Shown here: piece after piece, positions 7,928 through 17,252 of the stretch
Position numbering within the stretch: position 1 is the first letter of the stretch
Layout: every line of letters starts with the position of its first letter
From: Vampirovibrionales bacterium
GTDB lineage: Bacteria > Cyanobacteriota > Vampirovibrionia > Vampirovibrionales > JAJTHC01
Direction: 5' to 3'
DNA length: 37,436 bases
NCBI GenBank assembly: GCA_947458095.1
Contig: CANGYO010000006.1
Location: forward strand, 1-37,436
The notes under the pieces: generated by a model
What the model was told of the DNA's origin: nothing
What the model saw: only the letters and a program-made list of their open reading frames with translations
Database searches by the model: none
Translations under genes and position numbers: made by a program

Positions 7928-10510
7928 ATGCCTGATACACGAAACAAGTTACCTGTTGAGAGAGCGTTTCATCTTCTAATGTTTAAAATTTCTTTCCCCA
8001 CCTTATTAAAACGCCTCTTACTAATAGGCTTATTTTTTTGGGTGACGTGTTTTTTTTCGCAAAAAGCGTTGGCTTTGATTCCTAATAGCTTTGTTTTATT
8101 TGATTTAAGTCAGGTGTCTAGCAGTCCTTTGCTTGCGGAAGAAGCCCCTGTGCATCCACAAAAAACGCTGGATTATGCCTTAACACAAAGTGTCGTCGGG
8201 CAAGGCACCTATTTTTTCCCAAAAAGTACGTCGCAATTCGATTATATTTTAAATGATGTGGAAGAAGGCGGTATTGCCAAACCCCCCTTGATTCTATTTT
8301 ATGGTAAAAGCACCCCCAACCCAGATGTCTCTGTTTTTGTGGATACCCTCATTCGTCGGCAATGGCCTGTGGTGTTGCTCCCTCACCCTTTCGCCACCCT
8401 AGACGTCAAAAAACAATGGGACGTTGAATTTAAAGTGCTTTGGGGACGCTACCGTAGCCTCATGGAAGAACGCCTTGGCACCTCTCAATTAAGTGTTTTA
8501 GACACCGCCTTAGCAGGGAGCCTTACCGTTGCCAATCCCTTTCCTGTTAAACGGCTTAGTACAGGTTGCGATCTTTACACCTTGCCGAATCCCTTTATTT
8601 ACTGTGGATCAGGATTAGCACCCCTTCGTTTTGTGTTGCCAGCTCCACCCAAACCTTTACCTAATTCCCCAAAAATAGGGGCAAAGCCTCTTGCCAAAAC
8701 AACTTCACCTAAGTTGCCTCATAAAGTCGTCCACACCAGTACAACAACGGCAATAGGTGTCGTTAATCCACCTGTTAAGCTGAAACCCAGTTATGATGTG
8801 CTAAAACGCCTCTATGATTTGGCGAATCAGTGGAAGTCGCTGGCGGTGGTGAAAAGCATCCAAGAACGTTACGCCCCTTTTGAAGAAGAAGCCAATGATT
8901 ATGAACAAGAATACAATGCCCTTGAAACAGATGTGTGGCAGCGTATGCAAGCCTTTGAGTTTCTAGGCAAAAATGTGGATAAACTGCAATATGCGGAACA
9001 AATGAACCTTATTCAGTCTCAAATGGATGCCCTAAAACCCTTAAGAAAAAGTCGTGATTACAAAGAATATCGTCAAAAAAGCAAGGCACTGATTACAGAA
9101 CTTATGCTGATTAAGCAAAAGTTGCTCTTTCCGAATCTACCGAACCAAATCCTTGGCGTTTGGTTTGACAGGGGTAGTATGGTGAGCTTGGGCAATGCGG
9201 AAAGTCTAAAAATCCGCTTGGCACAGCTCGCTCGTGCAGGCATGACGGATATTTTTGTGGAAACCATTAATGCGGGCTTTCCTGTTTACCCCAATAGCAT
9301 TATGCAACCTGTGCAGAATCCTTTGATTAAGGATTGGGATCCTCTTTCTACCGCCGTTCAAGAAGGGCATGCTTTAGGTTTACGGGTGCATGCGTGGGTT
9401 TGGTGTTTTGCGGTGGGTAATACAAGGCATAACCGTATTATGGGATGGTCTAGCGAAGAAAAGGGACCTGTTTTAAGTTTGGCACGGCTTGAAAATCAAC
9501 AACTGCTTATGAATGACGGTTCGAGCGTTCCTAAGGGTCAGCATGAATATTGGTTGGATCCTGCGAGTTATGATGCTCAACAATTTTTGGTGGATTGGTA
9601 CGCCGAAATTGTGGATCGTTATGCGGTGGATGGTGTGCAGTTGGATTATATTCGCTACCCCTTTCAATCCAGCACGCAACGAGCAGGCTATAATCCGTTG
9701 AGTTTGTACAATTTTTACCAAGCCACAGGCTTGCGTCCTACGCCTGAAAACCAAGGGGCGTTTGATCGTTGGAAGATTGAAAATGTCAGTCGTTTTGTAG
9801 CGAAAGTGAATAAAACGCTTAAGGCGAAAAAGCCTGATTTAATTTTATCCGCAGCGGTGTTTGCCTTACCGACGCAAGATCGTCTAAAGGCGATTCAACA
9901 AGACTGGGAAACGTGGAGCAAACGGGGCTGGATTGATTGGTTGATTCCTATGGCGTACACGGAAAATACGGTGGCATTTAACCAGCAAATCACTCGCATG
10001 AAGCAAAGCCTTAAACCGACTCGAACGCTTTTGGTGAGTGGGGTGGGCTTACATAAGCTCGAAGGGGCTCAACGCATTGAACGTAGTGAACAGCTTCATA
10101 AAAACGGCGTTTCAGGTTGGACGTGGTTTGCCAATACACACCTAGATGCTAACACCCTAAGCGTGCTTCCCCTAACCACCCAGCAAGTCCCCTACGGAGG
10201 CAAGTATCTGACCTCTACAGGCAAGGCGTTGTCCTTATACGCCAGTTTGTTACGACAAACCTTTGCTTCGCCTAATGCGGAAGAAGCTCAAGTCCTTCAG
10301 TTTTGGGATGAGTTTTCCACTTATGTGGAAGTCCGCAAACTAGAAGGCTTTCCGCCTGCTTTTGTGCAACAAAATTGGGAGCCTTTATTGAGTGAAACCC
10401 AACGTTTGGTGAATCTTCGTTTTTCGAGTGTGCCAGCCTTAAAGCAGTGGTTGAATAGTGAACTCGAACGCTTAGATGCTCAAATGCGTTGGAAAACATG
10501 GTCGATTTAA
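7928..10510 (+). CDS. Exported GHL10-type glycosyl hydrolase (family 10-like)
   Basis: An 860-aa protein with an N-terminal signal or anchor segment (about residues 24-49: FPTLLKRLLLIGLFFWVTCFF then ALA). An uncharacterised N-terminal region (about 50-270), a Lys/Pro-rich linker and a helical charged region (about 285-395) follow. The TIM-barrel GHL10 domain spans about 400-720. Its hallmarks are LGVWFDRGSM, ARAGMTDIFVETI, GLRVHAWVW and the catalytic-region motif DGVQLDYIRYP, then LIPMAYTEN. Family members act on cell-envelope or surface polysaccharides. About 130 residues follow the barrel. ATG 7928 has no evident Shine-Dalgarno sequence, and ATG 7979 is an alternative that still keeps the signal segment. 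The stop shares bases with the convergent gene downstream. Confidence 0.8.
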   Translation: MPDTRNKLPVERAFHLLMFKISFPTLLKRLLLIGLFFWVTCFFSQKALALIPNSFVLFDLSQVSSSPLLAEEAPVHPQKTLDYALTQSVVGQGTYFFPKSTSQFDYILNDVEEGGIAKPPLILFYGKSTPNPDVSVFVDTLIRRQWPVVLLPHPFATLDVKKQWDVEFKVLWGRYRSLMEERLGTSQLSVLDTALAGSLTVANPFPVKRLSTGCDLYTLPNPFIYCGSGLAPLRFVLPAPPKPLPNSPKIGAKPLAKTTSPKLPHKVVHTSTTTAIGVVNPPVKLKPSYDVLKRLYDLANQWKSLAVVKSIQERYAPFEEEANDYEQEYNALETDVWQRMQAFEFLGKNVDKLQYAEQMNLIQSQMDALKPLRKSRDYKEYRQKSKALITELMLIKQKLLFPNLPNQILGVWFDRGSMVSLGNAESLKIRLAQLARAGMTDIFVETINAGFPVYPNSIMQPVQNPLIKDWDPLSTAVQEGHALGLRVHAWVWCFAVGNTRHNRIMGWSSEEKGPVLSLARLENQQLLMNDGSSVPKGQHEYWLDPASYDAQQFLVDWYAEIVDRYAVDGVQLDYIRYPFQSSTQRAGYNPLSLYNFYQATGLRPTPENQGAFDRWKIENVSRFVAKVNKTLKAKKPDLILSAAVFALPTQDRLKAIQQDWETWSKRGWIDWLIPMAYTENTVAFNQQITRMKQSLKPTRTLLVSGVGLHKLEGAQRIERSEQLHKNGVSGWTWFANTHLDANTLSVLPLTTQQVPYGGKYLTSTGKALSLYASLLRQTFASPNAEEAQVLQFWDEFSTYVEVRKLEGFPPAFVQQNWEPLLSETQRLVNLRFSSVPALKQWLNSELERLDAQMRWKTWSI

Positions 10511-11049
10511 GGCTTTTTCAACGGAGCCACCACTTTACTACCACCCGTCAAGCTGGACGCATCCCCTTCCACAGGGAGTCGACTTTCTTCCAATACTGCA
10601 TAATCTTCACCCAAGCGTTTCTTCATTTTCAATAATTGAAACTTGCTTTTCGGCGTGTAAGGACTTTGCGGAAAACGCTCCCCAATGGTGGAAAAGGCAT
10701 CAAAGGCTTCAAACCACATTTCACGATAGGTAAATAATAAACCCAATTGATACAAAATCGGGGCAACATCCTTGACTTTGGCGTAACGCTCTTGAAAGTC
10801 GTCGCTGACTTGGCGAAGTTCGTCCAACGTGTCGCCGTCTTGAGGGGTGAAAAAGCTTTTATTTTGGCTTTTTTGCAAGAGCAAGGTTAATTTAGGTTGA
10901 TAAGGCGCCCATTCTTTGGGTAAGGATTTTGCCGTCCCTTTTTTCTTGGCTTTGGCGGCAGCATCCGCCCCTTCAATAAAAACCGTTGAAGCACAGAGGC
11001 TTGCAATTAAAAGGCAGGCGACGGTTATTTTTCTGAATACGGATTTCAT
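10507..11049 (-). CDS. Small exported TPR-like helical protein
   Basis: 180 aa. The N-terminal signal peptide (KITVACLLIASLCAS, then ADAAA) predicts export. The mature part contains a tetratricopeptide-like helix pair at about residues 98-145 (YQLGLLFTYREMWFEAFDAF, FPQSPYTPKSKFQLLKMKKR), similar to BamD/YbgF-type repeats used for protein contacts in the envelope. No lipobox cysteine is obvious at the cleavage site. GGAGG lies about 8 bases upstream of the ATG at 11049. It is convergent with the glycosidase and their stop codons overlap by 4 bp. Both genes sit between the inverted dispersed repeats, which may point to a shared envelope role. Confidence 0.65.
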   Translation of the reverse strand: MKSVFRKITVACLLIASLCASTVFIEGADAAAKAKKKGTAKSLPKEWAPYQPKLTLLLQKSQNKSFFTPQDGDTLDELRQVSDDFQERYAKVKDVAPILYQLGLLFTYREMWFEAFDAFSTIGERFPQSPYTPKSKFQLLKMKKRLGEDYAVLEESRLPVEGDASSLTGGSKVVAPLKKP

Positions 11050-11071
11050 TTTAAAGCCTCCATTTGCTTAT

Positions 11072-11213
11072 CTTATAGTGTTTTATAGATGAAATGAGCT
11101 ATTAGACTATTCTAGGAGCCTAGATTTTTTTGTGAGGGCGTGTAGTGAGACCTACATAACAGAACAAAAAAATCGTAGCGACAACGAAGAGGCAATAGAA
11201 CGTTTTATCTATA
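11072..11213 (-). repeat. Hairpin-rich dispersed repeat, copy 2 (inverted)
   Basis: The inverted counterpart of 7732-7871; see that entry for the internal dyads. It nearly fills the 169-bp gap between the exported TPR-like gene and the GNAT gene. Both copies preserve the ACAAAAAAATC/GATTTTTTTGT arms exactly. Confidence 0.85.
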
Positions 11214-11218
11214 AAGGG

Positions 11219-11701
11219 CTAAAGGGGTTTTTCCCAAAATAGCATGGGGACATCTTGCTCGCCCAACTGATAGTCGAGGAATCCCACTTTTTTGTAGAGT
11301 CCTAAAGCAGGTTCGTTGTCTTGACGGACTTCAAGCGTTAACTTGCACGCTTTAATCGAACGAGCGTAGTCTTCCACCGTGTTCAACAGGGCTTTGCCGA
11401 CGCCTCTGCCTCGTGCAGCACTTGCCACAATGACATCGTGAATGTTGACCACGGGGGCTGCCTTAAAGGTGCTAAAGACTTGATATGCAATTAACAAACC
11501 TGCTGGTGTGCCGTCTTCTAAAGTGGCGATAAAGGCATGAGCCGAAGGACACGCCTTTAAACCGTTGATAATCCATTCCAGAACGTGAGGCTCCAACGCA
11601 AGGCCCCCACCCATGGGATCGCTGGCATGCTCGTCAATGAGCCGAGGGATCCATTGGGCGTCTTGAGCGTCGAAGAAGTTTGCTTTGTGGATGCGTATCA
11701 T
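11219..11701 (-). CDS. GNAT-family N-acetyltransferase
   Basis: 160 aa with a complete GNAT fold. Motif A, which binds the acetyl-CoA pyrophosphate, is visible as VASAARGRGVGKALL at about residues 92-106. The following LTLEVRQDNEPALGLYKKVGF is motif B with the usual Ala-x2-Leu-Tyr-x3-Gly-Phe pattern. The substrate cannot be told from sequence. Its ATG overlaps the stop of the upstream M16 subunit as ATGA, so it is the third, translationally coupled gene of that operon. It may modify a protein or small molecule linked to the peptidase, but this is only context. Confidence 0.85.
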   Translation of the reverse strand: MIRIHKANFFDAQDAQWIPRLIDEHASDPMGGGLALEPHVLEWIINGLKACPSAHAFIATLEDGTPAGLLIAYQVFSTFKAAPVVNIHDVIVASAARGRGVGKALLNTVEDYARSIKACKLTLEVRQDNEPALGLYKKVGFLDYQLGEQDVPMLFWEKPL

Positions 11702-13080
11702 ACCGCAACAGGAGCCGTTTCGGTTTTATCGTCTTTTTTAGTGGACGTTTTGGCTTTGGCTTCTGTTTCTGTGGTGGTAGTATCGTCTTGCTTGCTATGC
11801 TTAAAGAAAGGCGATTTTGGCAAGAACTCGGAAGGTGCTACAACCACCGTCACCGATTCCTTGCTCAAGTATTTTTGAGCCACTTTTTGGATTTGCTCTG
11901 CGGTCACGGCGTTGATTTTTTCATCTAGGCTGGCTAAAGATTTTAAATCATGCCCTGCCAAATACGCAGAACCCACATAGCTAGAAGTTTGCCCGACGGT
12001 TTCCAAGAAGACACTGCGTTTGCCAATTAAATTACGCTTGGCATTTTCAAGTTCTTCTTCACCAACGAGGACATCTTGCAATTTTTTGACTTCATCGGCA
12101 AAGCCTTCTAGGCATTTTTGTACGTTAGACGGTTCAGTGCCGATATACAAGGTAAACGTCCCACGATGCTTCAACAAGCTCAAGCTTGAACGCACACTGT
12201 AAGCCAAACCTTGTTTGTCACGTAATTCCAAGAACAAACGACTGCTTAAGCCTGCGGAACCCAAAATGTTGTCTAAAACGGCTAAAGGCACGTAGTCTTT
12301 AGAGGTTGCTGGGGGCATCAACCAAGATTGTAAAATCTGGGCTTGAGCCGCTTCTTCCCAAGGCGTCGTAAAAATACGAGATTCCTTGAGGCGATGCTCT
12401 TTAAAGAGGCGTCCCATTTCCATTTCGCCATCGGTGCCTTTGGCACGAGGCAAGCTAAAGGCGGCGTCTAAAGCGGTAATCAAACGCTCACGATCCACAT
12501 CGCCAGCGACTGAAATCACCATACGATTCGGGCGGTAGGCTTGTTGATAGTGTAAGAAAACGTTGTCATTCCGCCACAATTTACCCAAACTTGAAAGCAT
12601 GGTGCTGGCAGAAGTGCCATATGGCAACCCGTTCCACAATTTACGGCTTAGCAAGTCTTTGGCAACCGCTGTGGGGGAATCCAAGCTCATTTGGAGTTCA
12701 CCCTTGAGCTTTTCTTTTTCTTTTTGAAGCCCTTCAAGCGTCGAATAAAAAAGCAAGTCCTTGATGAACGCTAAGTTCTTTTCCAAGTCTTCGGCTTGCA
12801 TGGAAGCGGACATAATGCTGTAATCCCGAGCGGTGTCGGTGTCTAAATCTAAGCACAAATCATCGAGCTTTACCGCAATTTCTTCAGATGTTTCCGCATA
12901 GGTGCCTTTCAACAACAAGCGATCGATCACATCCATTTCACCAGGGAAATAGTCGATGCAATTGCCTCCCTTGGTGTAGATGTTGATCGACAAGCGAGGC
13001 GTGCCTGCTTGATGCACAAATAAAAGTGTAGGCCCCGACAAAAGGGGGATTGTTTCAATAGAATTAAGTAGTTTAGTCAT
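11698..13080 (-). CDS. M16 peptidase-like subunit without the zinc site
   Basis: 460 aa with the two-domain M16B fold. The zinc motif HxxEH is absent: the equivalent region reads EMDVIDRLLLKG. The C-terminal half keeps the R/Y-type substrate-contact motif FLELRDKQGLAYSVRSS at about residues 279-295. Such proteins pair with a catalytic M16 subunit, as in mitochondrial processing peptidase and many bacterial two-gene M16 loci. The catalytic partner is directly upstream with an 8-bp overlap. The C-terminal 35 or so residues are Lys/Thr/Glu-rich and probably disordered. No signal peptide is seen. Confidence 0.85.
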   Translation of the reverse strand: MTKLLNSIETIPLLSGPTLLFVHQAGTPRLSINIYTKGGNCIDYFPGEMDVIDRLLLKGTYAETSEEIAVKLDDLCLDLDTDTARDYSIMSASMQAEDLEKNLAFIKDLLFYSTLEGLQKEKEKLKGELQMSLDSPTAVAKDLLSRKLWNGLPYGTSASTMLSSLGKLWRNDNVFLHYQQAYRPNRMVISVAGDVDRERLITALDAAFSLPRAKGTDGEMEMGRLFKEHRLKESRIFTTPWEEAAQAQILQSWLMPPATSKDYVPLAVLDNILGSAGLSSRLFLELRDKQGLAYSVRSSLSLLKHRGTFTLYIGTEPSNVQKCLEGFADEVKKLQDVLVGEEELENAKRNLIGKRSVFLETVGQTSSYVGSAYLAGHDLKSLASLDEKINAVTAEQIQKVAQKYLSKESVTVVVAPSEFLPKSPFFKHSKQDDTTTTETEAKAKTSTKKDDKTETAPVAV

Positions 13081-14458
13081 GTTGAGGTACCAATACGGCT
13101 GTGTAGGCTAACGAAGGTTTTAAGTAGGTGTTGACGGCATCAATCACATCTTGACGGGTCAAGGATTCGAGCCGTTCAAGCGTGCCTGTGACAGCTTCAA
13201 CACTACCTGTGACGGTTAAGGCATCACCTAGGGCATCGGCAATGCCTGAGCAGGTTTCAAACCCACGAGCAAAGTCGACTTTCATCTTTTTCACGGTGCG
13301 AGCAAACTCTTCTTCGGTAATTGGCTCTTCACCAGTAAAAGCGTCTAAAATGGCGGTTATTTCGGCTAAAGCGGCTTCATCATTGGCGGTATTGTAATTC
13401 GCCATAATGTAGAAGACATTACCGAGCTTTAAGGCATATTGAGCGGTGCTTATCGTGTTAAAGGCAGATGGCGTTTGTGTTTCAACCAATTTTTGATTAA
13501 AGCGACTGGCTCTGCTTTCGCCTAGCACGGTGCTGGCGATATCTAGGGCGAGCGTGGCTTTTAAGTCACTAGCCAAAGGCCCGTGAAAACCAAGCGTCAC
13601 AAAACGAGTGGTGAACTCGGACTTCTGTTCGATGTAGCGTTCACCTTGACCAACTTTACCCACAAAGCTTTCGACTTTAGCAGGTTCTTTATAGCTTTTT
13701 AGGGCGTCTTTGGCATCAGGGCGATCAGCAAAATTGAAGGCTTTTTCGACTTTTTCTTTTAAGGCGTCCCATTCAAAATCACCAACCACAAGGGTTGTGA
13801 TATTTTCAGGCGTGTACCAACGGCGGTAATAGGACAAAATCGCTTCACGAGAAATCGTGCCGACGATGTGACGCGTACCAATCACTTCACGACGGTACGG
13901 ATGCGATTCGTCGTACATAATATCGTTCACCAAGTTGTAAACCCGAGTCCATGGGCGGTCTTCATACAAGCCGATTTCTTCAATCACAACGCCACGTTCA
14001 CGCTTGAGTTCAGGTGTTTCGCCTTTGTCAGGATCGTAAGCTTCGCCGATTTCAGAATCAGGCAAGTCGGAATGTAAAATCATATCGGCGTGCATATCGA
14101 CAACCGTGTCAAATTCGTTGAATTGGGTGTTGGGTCCTGTCACATGGTAAAAGGTGTAATCCTTCCATGTGGCGGCGTTGATTAAGGCGCCCATGCTTTC
14201 CATTTTCTTGTCGAAAACGCCTGCTTCAAAGCGAGGGGTGCCTTTGAACATGAGATGTTCTAGGAAGTGAGAAACGCCGTTGTTTTGCTCATCTTCATTC
14301 ATAGAGCCTGTTTTGACCCATGAGCTGATGTTGAACACCGCACCACTGCGTTGTACAAAAACGAGGGTATGCCCATTTTTAAAGGTATGTTTTACCGCCT
14401 TTTGCGGGATGTAGGGCAGGGAAAAGGCTTCAAGCGTTGGAGCAGCAGGTGCCATCAT
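13073..14458 (-). CDS. M16 zinc peptidase, catalytic subunit
   Basis: 461 aa. The inverted zinc-binding motif HFLEH sits at about residue 63 (NNGVSHFLEHLMFKGTPRF), and the third ligand Glu lies in RGVVIEEIGLYEDRP at about 135-149, the usual spacing for M16B. A second lobe of the same fold lacks the motif. The family degrades peptides or processes presequences, and bacterial pairs such as this form heterodimers. It is the first gene of an M16-M16-GNAT operon. Two ATGs in a row (14458, 14455) are possible starts. AAAGGA upstream is embedded in a 12-bp palindrome. Confidence 0.9.
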   Translation of the reverse strand: MMAPAAPTLEAFSLPYIPQKAVKHTFKNGHTLVFVQRSGAVFNISSWVKTGSMNEDEQNNGVSHFLEHLMFKGTPRFEAGVFDKKMESMGALINAATWKDYTFYHVTGPNTQFNEFDTVVDMHADMILHSDLPDSEIGEAYDPDKGETPELKRERGVVIEEIGLYEDRPWTRVYNLVNDIMYDESHPYRREVIGTRHIVGTISREAILSYYRRWYTPENITTLVVGDFEWDALKEKVEKAFNFADRPDAKDALKSYKEPAKVESFVGKVGQGERYIEQKSEFTTRFVTLGFHGPLASDLKATLALDIASTVLGESRASRFNQKLVETQTPSAFNTISTAQYALKLGNVFYIMANYNTANDEAALAEITAILDAFTGEEPITEEEFARTVKKMKVDFARGFETCSGIADALGDALTVTGSVEAVTGTLERLESLTRQDVIDAVNTYLKPSLAYTAVLVPQHD

Positions 14459-14461
14459 AAG

Positions 14462-14507
14462 AGGATATATCCTTTATAATTATTAAGACTACTGCCCTAT
14501 TATAGCA
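14462..14507 (-). promoter_or_regulatory. Extended -10 promoter and palindromic ribosome binding site of the M16 operon
   Basis: On the minus strand TGCTATAAT (14507-14499) is an extended -10 element about 40 bp from the start codon. I see no good -35, as is common with extended -10 promoters. Between it and the ATG lies AGGATATATCCT (14462-14473), a perfect palindrome covering the Shine-Dalgarno bases. It could pair with itself or be a protein site. Confidence 0.4.
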
Positions 14508-14569
14508 TTGTTTTTTACTTTTTAGCATCACTTATTTTGTAGACTTCATCCACTTGCTAGATAATGTCG

Positions 14570-15100
14570 TTAATTGTGGCAATGCCCTTTACCCAATTCG
14601 GCATAATGCAAGGCGGATACCTTCATAAAGGCTCGTTCTTCTTCATGCAACGGACGCTTGTATTTCGCTGGACGACCCAAGTAAAGCCCCCCTGCTTCTA
14701 AAGTTTGATGCCCTGAAACCAAGCTTCCTGCCCCAATCATCGTGTAACTGGGTACAATCACGCCGTCCATCACGCAAGACTGCATGCCCACAAAGCTTTC
14801 ATCTTCCAGCGTGCAAGCGTGCAAGATTGCCATATGCCCCACCGTGCAGTAAGCTCCCACAACCGTGCCTTGAGCCTGCCCCATGAGGGCTTGGCTCGCC
14901 ACATGAATCACGCTGTTGTCTTGTATATTAGAATAGGCGCCTATCACAATCGGGGCGACTTCCCCACGCAAGACGCATCCGTACCAAATACTCGCCCCTT
15001 TTTCAATGGTGACGTTTCCAATGAGTACGGCATTTTCGGCAATCGATGCCGTTGGGTGAATCACGGGTTTTTTGCCTTTAAAGGCTTTAATCAGTGCCAT
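14570..15100 (-). CDS. Gamma-carbonic-anhydrase-like hexapeptide-repeat protein
   Basis: 176 aa from the ATG at 15100, which has AGGTGG about 8 bases upstream. An earlier in-frame ATG at 15142 would add 14 residues but lacks such support. The body is a left-handed beta-helix of imperfect hexapeptide repeats (HPTASIAENAVLIGNVTIEK, ASIWYGCVLRGE, IGAYSNIQDNSVIHV). The metal-ligand pattern of the family is present: His in NSVIHV and the pair in VGHMAILHACTL. Such YrdA/PaaY/CaiE-type proteins are trimers, some with carbonic anhydrase or thioesterase activity. It overlaps the 62-aa gene upstream by 14 bp, so it probably belongs to the glmS transcript. Confidence 0.8.
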   Translation of the reverse strand: MALIKAFKGKKPVIHPTASIAENAVLIGNVTIEKGASIWYGCVLRGEVAPIVIGAYSNIQDNSVIHVASQALMGQAQGTVVGAYCTVGHMAILHACTLEDESFVGMQSCVMDGVIVPSYTMIGAGSLVSGHQTLEAGGLYLGRPAKYKRPLHEEERAFMKVSALHYAELGKGHCHN

Positions 15101-15275
15101 AGCTACAATCCACCTGAAGGGTTTGGTTATTTTTACCAACAATCGCCCAGCGTAAGAGGGTGCATCCGTGAGGGAGGCGTGCTTTAATGGCGACTTCTAA
15201 AGCACCCACCGAATAATCGGGCAGGTTTTCGAGCAGTATGGATGTACTACAAACATCTTGTACTAAAGCGGGCAT
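15087..15275 (-). CDS. Small protein between glmS and the gamma-CA gene (62 aa)
   Basis: A very good Shine-Dalgarno sequence (TGAGGAG, ending about 8 bases before the ATG at 15275) and tight packing suggest a real gene: 40 bp from glmS upstream and a 14-bp overlap with the gamma-CA gene downstream. The sequence has an alternating hydrophobic pattern (TLLRWAIVGKNNQTLQVDCS) suggesting a small beta-rich protein. No signal, metal motif or known family is recognised. It could help couple translation of the downstream gene. Confidence 0.6.
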   Translation of the reverse strand: MPALVQDVCSTSILLENLPDYSVGALEVAIKARLPHGCTLLRWAIVGKNNQTLQVDCSYGTD

Positions 15276-15315
15276 GGTGATTTCTCCTCAACATGGGTCG
15301 TTTTCTGTGCCTTCT

Positions 15316-17214
15316 TTATTCGACGGTGACACTTTTGGCGAGATTCCGAGGCTGATCGACATCTTTGCCCAAGAACTCCGCCGTGTAATAGGACAAGAGC
15401 TGTAAGGGAATGGACCCCAACAAGGGAGCCACCCACTCATGGCAGGCAGGGTAACTAATAATATCGTCAAAGGTATTTTCATAACCGTGCGGAATGGCTT
15501 TATTGGTCACGGAAATCATTTGAGCCGAACGAGCCTTGGCTTCTTGGCAGTTTGACAACATTTTATCGAAAACGGCTCCATCTGAAAGTAGGGACACCAC
15601 AGGCATGGATTCATCCAATAAGGCAATCGGGCCGTGTTTGAGTTCGGCACCTGAATAGCCTTCGGCGTGAATGTAGCTGATTTCTTTGAGCTTCAATGCC
15701 CCTTCTAAGGCGGCAGGGAAGCAAACGCCTCGAGCGATGAAGAGCATGCTGGTGTAATGCCCATACTTTCTCGCCAATTTCTGTAAGGGATCCACATTCG
15801 ACAACATCGCTTCCATCAGCACAGGCAAGGTGAGCAGGGCTTTTTTCAACTCGGGCAATTCGGCGAGTTTTTCAGCAACACCCCGATGTTCACACATCAT
15901 GATGCCCAATAAATACAAGGCGACAATTTGAGCCACAAAGCTTTTGGTGGCACAAACACTCACTTCCACGCCTGCCCTCACATTGATGACACCCCCGACT
16001 TCACGAGCCATCGTAGAATCAGGGCGGTTGGTCAATGCTATGGTTTTCGCACCGCTACGAATGGCGAGTCTCAAGGCTTCTAGGGTATCGGCGGTTTCAC
16101 CACTTTGAGAAATGGCAATCACCAAGCAACGGTCATTTAAAACAGGGTTGCGGTAACGATATTCCCCAGCGGCTTCGACTTCAACAGGTATCCGCACGAG
16201 TTCTTCGATCAGATATTTCGCGACCATGCCTGCATTGTAAGAGGTTCCGCATCCGATGATAATCACCCGATCCACGTCTTGGCTTAGGCTTGCGATCGAC
16301 ACGCTTTCTTTTTCAGAAACAGGTGTGTCATTGGCGATGAAGACAGGGCTGGTGTCGCTGGTGATGCGTTCTAGCAAGGCATTACGCACAACATCAGGCT
16401 GTTCATAAATTTCTTTCAACATAAAGTGCTTGTAGCCCTTTTTGTCAATGGTAAGCGGTCCTGTTTGAATGGTGTGGATTTTCACTTCCACAGGGGTATT
16501 GTCTGGTCCGAAAAGCTTAACGCCCCCTTCTTCAGAAAGTTCCGCATATTGACCGTCTTCTAAGTAAATGATCTGATTGGTGTAAGACACCAACGCCACA
16601 ACATCACTAGCGACCCAGTATTCACCCTGATTGCCCACGCCAATCACGAGCGGCGCCTGCTGACGAGCGACATACAATTTACCAGGGGCTTGCTTGTGCA
16701 TCATGGTCAAGGCATAGGCACCGTGCAGTTGACGGCGAAGTTCCGCCACCGCAGGCAAAAAATCGTGTTGGTGCGACTTTAAAATATCTTCCAACAAATG
16801 AGCCACGGTTTCGGTATCCGTCTGCGAATTGAAGACGTAGCCCTTGCCTTGAAGCACTTGCTTGAGTTCGGCAAAGTTTTCGATGATCCCGTTATGCACC
16901 AAGACCACTTCGCCGTGATGCCCATGATGCGGGTGAGCATTTTCAACCGTGGGGGCTCCGTGCGTTGCCCAGCGAATATGCCCAATGCCCACTTGCAGGT
17001 TTTTAATGGGTGGTTCCATCAACAAGTCCGCAGGTAGGACTTCCACAAGGTTTTGCAATTTGCCTGTGGCTTTGTAAATGTTGATGTTTTGCGTACCGTT
17101 ATTATAAACGGCAATGCCTGAAGAATCGTAACCCCGATACTCCAAGGTTCGCAAGCTTTCCACCAAGAGGGGAGCAATGGCTTTATACCCTAAGTAACCA
17201 ACGATTCCACACAT
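15316..17214 (-). CDS. glmS: Glutamine-fructose-6-phosphate aminotransferase (isomerizing)
   Basis: 632 aa. Makes glucosamine-6-phosphate, the entry to UDP-GlcNAc for peptidoglycan and lipid A. The N-terminal class II glutamine amidotransferase domain begins MCGIVGYLGYK with the Cys2 nucleophile and contains RWATHGAPT and HNGIIENF. Two SIS domains follow, with IIIGCGTSYNAG, SQSGETADT and the C-terminal DQPRNLAKSVTVE that ends all GlmS proteins. A small insertion makes it longer than the usual 600-612 aa. It has its own promoter and is divergent from the peroxiredoxin gene. I see no glmS ribozyme in its short leader. Supply of GlcN6P fits the lpx genes in the same window. Confidence 0.95.
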   Translation of the reverse strand: MCGIVGYLGYKAIAPLLVESLRTLEYRGYDSSGIAVYNNGTQNINIYKATGKLQNLVEVLPADLLMEPPIKNLQVGIGHIRWATHGAPTVENAHPHHGHHGEVVLVHNGIIENFAELKQVLQGKGYVFNSQTDTETVAHLLEDILKSHQHDFLPAVAELRRQLHGAYALTMMHKQAPGKLYVARQQAPLVIGVGNQGEYWVASDVVALVSYTNQIIYLEDGQYAELSEEGGVKLFGPDNTPVEVKIHTIQTGPLTIDKKGYKHFMLKEIYEQPDVVRNALLERITSDTSPVFIANDTPVSEKESVSIASLSQDVDRVIIIGCGTSYNAGMVAKYLIEELVRIPVEVEAAGEYRYRNPVLNDRCLVIAISQSGETADTLEALRLAIRSGAKTIALTNRPDSTMAREVGGVINVRAGVEVSVCATKSFVAQIVALYLLGIMMCEHRGVAEKLAELPELKKALLTLPVLMEAMLSNVDPLQKLARKYGHYTSMLFIARGVCFPAALEGALKLKEISYIHAEGYSGAELKHGPIALLDESMPVVSLLSDGAVFDKMLSNCQEAKARSAQMISVTNKAIPHGYENTFDDIISYPACHEWVAPLLGSIPLQLLSYYTAEFLGKDVDQPRNLAKSVTVE

Positions 17215-17252
17215 GAGGTTTGGACTCCTAGAAGACTAAAAAGACTACGCTT

